From: Bacillota bacterium | GTDB taxonomy: Bacteria; Bacillota; Clostridia; Oscillospirales; Ruminococcaceae | Reading direction: 5' to 3' | DNA length: 64,000 bases | Assembly (NCBI GenBank): GCA_023460535.1 | Contig: JAEWPV010000009.1 | Span: 1 to 64,000 of the forward strand | Shown here: one piece after another, positions 62,031 to 64,000 of the stretch | Layout: each line of letters opens with the position of its first letter | Position numbering within the stretch: position 1 is the stretch's first letter | The notes under the pieces: model-generated | The model's input: only the letters and a program-made list of their open reading frames with translations | What the model was told of the DNA's origin: nothing | The model's database searches: none | Position numbers and translations under genes: made by a program

Positions 62031-62759
62031 ATGCAGTTCGAGTTAAAGGGGCGCATCCATTCGGTTGAGACCTTTGGCGCAGTCGACGGTCCGGGTGTAC
62101 GGTTTGTCGTATTCCTTCAGGGCTGTCCGCTCCGCTGCCTCTATTGTCATAATCCCGATTCCTGGAATACGAACAGCGGCAGAGAGATAACCGTCGCAGA
62201 ACTACTTGCCGAGATTATCCGTTACAAGAGCTTTATCAAGGACGGCGGGGTCACACTCTCAGGAGGAGAACCATTGTTGCAGCACGAGTTTGCCAAGGAG
62301 CTGCTTATGGCTTGTCGTAAGGAGGGGCTTCACACCGCGATTGATACCTCGGGCTGTATTCCCGTTTCGGTATGCTCTGGGGCGATTGACGAAGCGGACT
62401 TAGTATTGCTCGACATCAAGGCGGTCGATACCCTGCGTTCCAAGGAGCTCAGCGGTATGGGCAACGAAAACGCGCTTGAGTTACTGCGATACTGCGAAGA
62501 AACGAACAAGCCGGTATGGGTTCGCCATGTTTTGCTGCCGGGCTGGACATTGGACACCCAGCAAGCGCATCAAATGGGACAGTTGCTTGCGCCGTTTCGG
62601 TGCGTAAAAAAGGTGGAGCTGTTGCCGTTTCACAAAATGGGTGAGTTTAAGTGGGCGGAGCTGAAGCTGGAGTACACACTGGCTGACACCCTGCCTCCCG
62701 AACCCCAGCAGGTAGAAGAGATAAAGAAAATCCTGCAAAGCTACGGATTGACCGGATAA
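62031..62759 (+). CDS. pflA: Pyruvate formate-lyase activating enzyme
   Basis: 242 residues. Radical-SAM cluster motif CPLRCLYC (Cys32, Cys36, Cys39), TLSGGEPLLQ glycine motif, and FGAVDGPGVRFVVFLQG at the start. It uses SAM and a 4Fe-4S cluster to place the glycyl radical on PflB. GAAGGGG precedes the ATG. Co-transcribed with pflB. Confidence 0.97.
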   Translation: MQFELKGRIHSVETFGAVDGPGVRFVVFLQGCPLRCLYCHNPDSWNTNSGREITVAELLAEIIRYKSFIKDGGVTLSGGEPLLQHEFAKELLMACRKEGLHTAIDTSGCIPVSVCSGAIDEADLVLLDIKAVDTLRSKELSGMGNENALELLRYCEETNKPVWVRHVLLPGWTLDTQQAHQMGQLLAPFRCVKKVELLPFHKMGEFKWAELKLEYTLADTLPPEPQQVEEIKKILQSYGLTG

Positions 62760-62896
62760 AGGTAAGCTGCCATGCTGGATTTTTGCAGCTGCTTTATGGA
62801 ATGCTGAAAAACCGCTGAAGGTTGCATTATTTTGCAGCAGCCCTATAGATGCTCTTTGAGCGCGATTCGTTTACCTCACATTATAAAGATTCAACA

Positions 62897-62947
62897 AAAA
62901 AGGCAATGTGCCCGCTTCATTTTTTGAAGCGGGCACACTGCCTTTTT
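62897..62947. terminator. Bidirectional terminator
   Basis: A 23-bp stem (62897-62919 with 62925-62947; one mismatch) bounded by AAAAA and TTTTT. It lies between convergent pflA and the hemolysin III-family gene. Confidence 0.93.
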
Positions 62948-62990
62948 GAGTAAAGATGTAAAAGAAGTAAGCAGTTTAAAGGGGACACAG

Positions 62991-63635
62991 CTAAAGGATA
63001 AACAGAGCAACCATAATAAAATGCATTAACGAACCCAGCATTACAAAGATGTGAAAGATCTCATGAAAACCAAATTCTTTGCTGATGTTAGGGCGCTTAA
63101 TACCGTAAATGATTGCGCCGATGGAATAGAACACACCGCCCAAGATAAGAAACAACCTGCCCCCGAACGAAAAGAGCGAAATTGCAGGAATATCAAGAAG
63201 AATTGACCAACCAAGTAATAGATAGATTGCAACCGATATAATACGTGGGCAATCAATCCACAGGATTTTTAAGATCATTCCCAGCAGGGCAACCGCCCAT
63301 ATACCTGCGCAAAAATAGGTGCCCTTAGGCTGCGTAAATACCACCAGGCAAACCGGTGTATAGGTTCCGGCAATCAGAACATAGATCATCGAGTGGTCAA
63401 CCTTGCGAAGCAAACGCCGAACCCCAGAGGTTTCATCGGCATAATGGTACGCGGCGCTTGCGCTGTAAAGCGCAACCAAAGAGGTGCAATAAATAATAGC
63501 GGCTGCTAATTGCAGTCCGGTTATGTCAGTAAAAATAAAGGGCTTTGCAACCACTAACGCGGTGCCGGCCACACCGAGCAGCGCCCCAATTAAGTGCGTT
63601 AAAAAGCTTACCTTGTCATTTGCTCGATTATACAT
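62991..63635 (-). CDS. Hemolysin III / PAQR-family membrane protein
   Basis: 214 residues with seven hydrophobic segments. Family motifs: NDKVSFLTHLIGALLGV at the start, SALYHY-type AAYHYAD, RKVDHSMIYVLIAGTYTPVCL, and a FGFHEIFHIFVMLGSLMHFI end carrying the conserved metal-binding histidines. Members affect membrane fluidity or act as zinc-dependent hydrolases. The ATG at 63635 follows GGGGGA by about 10 nt; the longer frame to 63677 has no ribosome site. Confidence 0.93.
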   Translation of the reverse strand: MYNRANDKVSFLTHLIGALLGVAGTALVVAKPFIFTDITGLQLAAAIIYCTSLVALYSASAAYHYADETSGVRRLLRKVDHSMIYVLIAGTYTPVCLVVFTQPKGTYFCAGIWAVALLGMILKILWIDCPRIISVAIYLLLGWSILLDIPAISLFSFGGRLFLILGGVFYSIGAIIYGIKRPNISKEFGFHEIFHIFVMLGSLMHFIMVALFIL

Positions 63636-63694
63636 ACAGAATATCCCCCAACAAAGAAAACACCATACAGAAAACATAGTAATAAAAACTAGAT

Positions 63695-63723
63695 GTTATA
63701 ATTATTGTAACACAATATTTCAA
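63695..63723 (-). promoter_or_regulatory. Promoter of the hemolysin III-family gene
   Basis: On the minus strand, TTGAAA (63723-63718), 17 bp, TATAAC (63700-63695). Confidence 0.6.
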
Positions 63724-63877
63724 AAAAGCAAGTGGTTTTTGCAACGTGTATGTGTTAGCAGTATGATGCAACCACCTTGATGATACTCGATACCATTTTC
63801 ACAGCAGCCGCATAATATGTAATGGTTGCCTTACAAAGAAAACCCAAACTTAAATCGAAATGAAGGTGTATCGTTTT

Positions 63878-64000
63878 ATGGAGGCAAATTTTAAGTCGGC
63901 ATATGAAGAAGCAGTCAAGCAGACGGAAGAGATGCGAAACGCAATGAACATATTGTCTAACGCCGCGCTAAAGCAAAAGCTTTTTCAGGCGCTAGCCGCA
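63878..64000 (+). CDS. Start of an unidentified protein, cut by the window end
   Basis: 41 codons are visible (MEANFKSAYEEAVKQTEEMR..., helical and charged) after an AAGGTG ribosome site. The frame is open to the window edge. No family can be assigned. Confidence 0.6.
   Translation, partial: MEANFKSAYEEAVKQTEEMRNAMNILSNAALKQKLFQALAA

Noticed and set aside
1..64000. CRISPR array
   Set aside because: No regularly spaced direct repeats of 24-40 bp with spacers were seen; the short repeats found are single pairs or hairpins.

Overview
The window looks like the chromosome of an anaerobic, endospore-forming, low-GC Gram-positive bacterium of the class Clostridia, probably an Oscillospiraceae/Ruminococcaceae-type lineage. 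Reasons: a spoVT sporulation-regulator gene, the Firmicutes order rimP-nusA-ylxR-ylxQ-infB-rbfA-nrnA-truB-ribF-rpsO-pnp, glycyl-radical pyruvate formate-lyase with its activase, a desulfoferrodoxin, a secreted GH10 xylanase, strong AGGAGG-type ribosome sites, and frequent TTG/GTG starts. The species cannot be named from the sequence.

Layout. 1-18 kb: tRNA-Asn; a large glycosidase-like protein; a GNAT acetyltransferase; an EAL-CBS-GGDEF c-di-GMP protein; a lipoprotein xylanase; a TetR-controlled ABC exporter; a DegT-type aminotransferase; a second TetR facing an alpha/beta hydrolase across two operators; a single-cysteine peroxiredoxin; and a 1244-residue Ig-like surface protein. 18.47-38.71 kb: spoVT, split in two by a 19.7-kb integrated element. 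38.9-49.7 kb: the translation/RNA-metabolism cluster from rimP to pnp. 50-64 kb: a diguanylate cyclase, a D-Ala-D-Ala carboxypeptidase, O-acetylhomoserine sulfhydrylase, a phosphoesterase, a cyclophilin lipoprotein, a promoter-to-terminator unit without a recognisable gene, a DUF1292 gene with a 6S-like RNA, a split TauE/SafE permease, desulfoferrodoxin, pflB-pflA and a hemolysin III-family protein.

The main discovery is the element in spoVT. The first 33 codons of SpoVT (18471) and the remaining ~147 codons (ending 38706) are separated by 19,693 bp. The junctions share GACCC, and joining the two element ends recreates an attP with perfect 13-bp inverted arms centred on that core. Integration swaps the C-termini of two proteins: the SpoVT DNA-binding domain now carries the recombinase's 25-residue tail, and the large serine recombinase is fused in frame to the SpoVT effector domain.

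The element has no conjugation genes and looks like a defence island. It carries a type I restriction-modification operon with an extra membrane-protein gene, an HTH regulator and an unknown protein sharing a mirror-symmetric double promoter, a beta-CASP metallo-hydrolase, a PD-(D/E)XK-like protein, and a two-gene operon encoding a DUF559-like nuclease/RecQ-like helicase fusion plus a coiled-coil tail-anchored protein. That last operon is the best candidate for an undescribed defence system. Degenerate genes (an old serine recombinase, a headless SRAP gene, a frame-broken zinc-ribbon gene) and repeated hairpins show repeated turnover.
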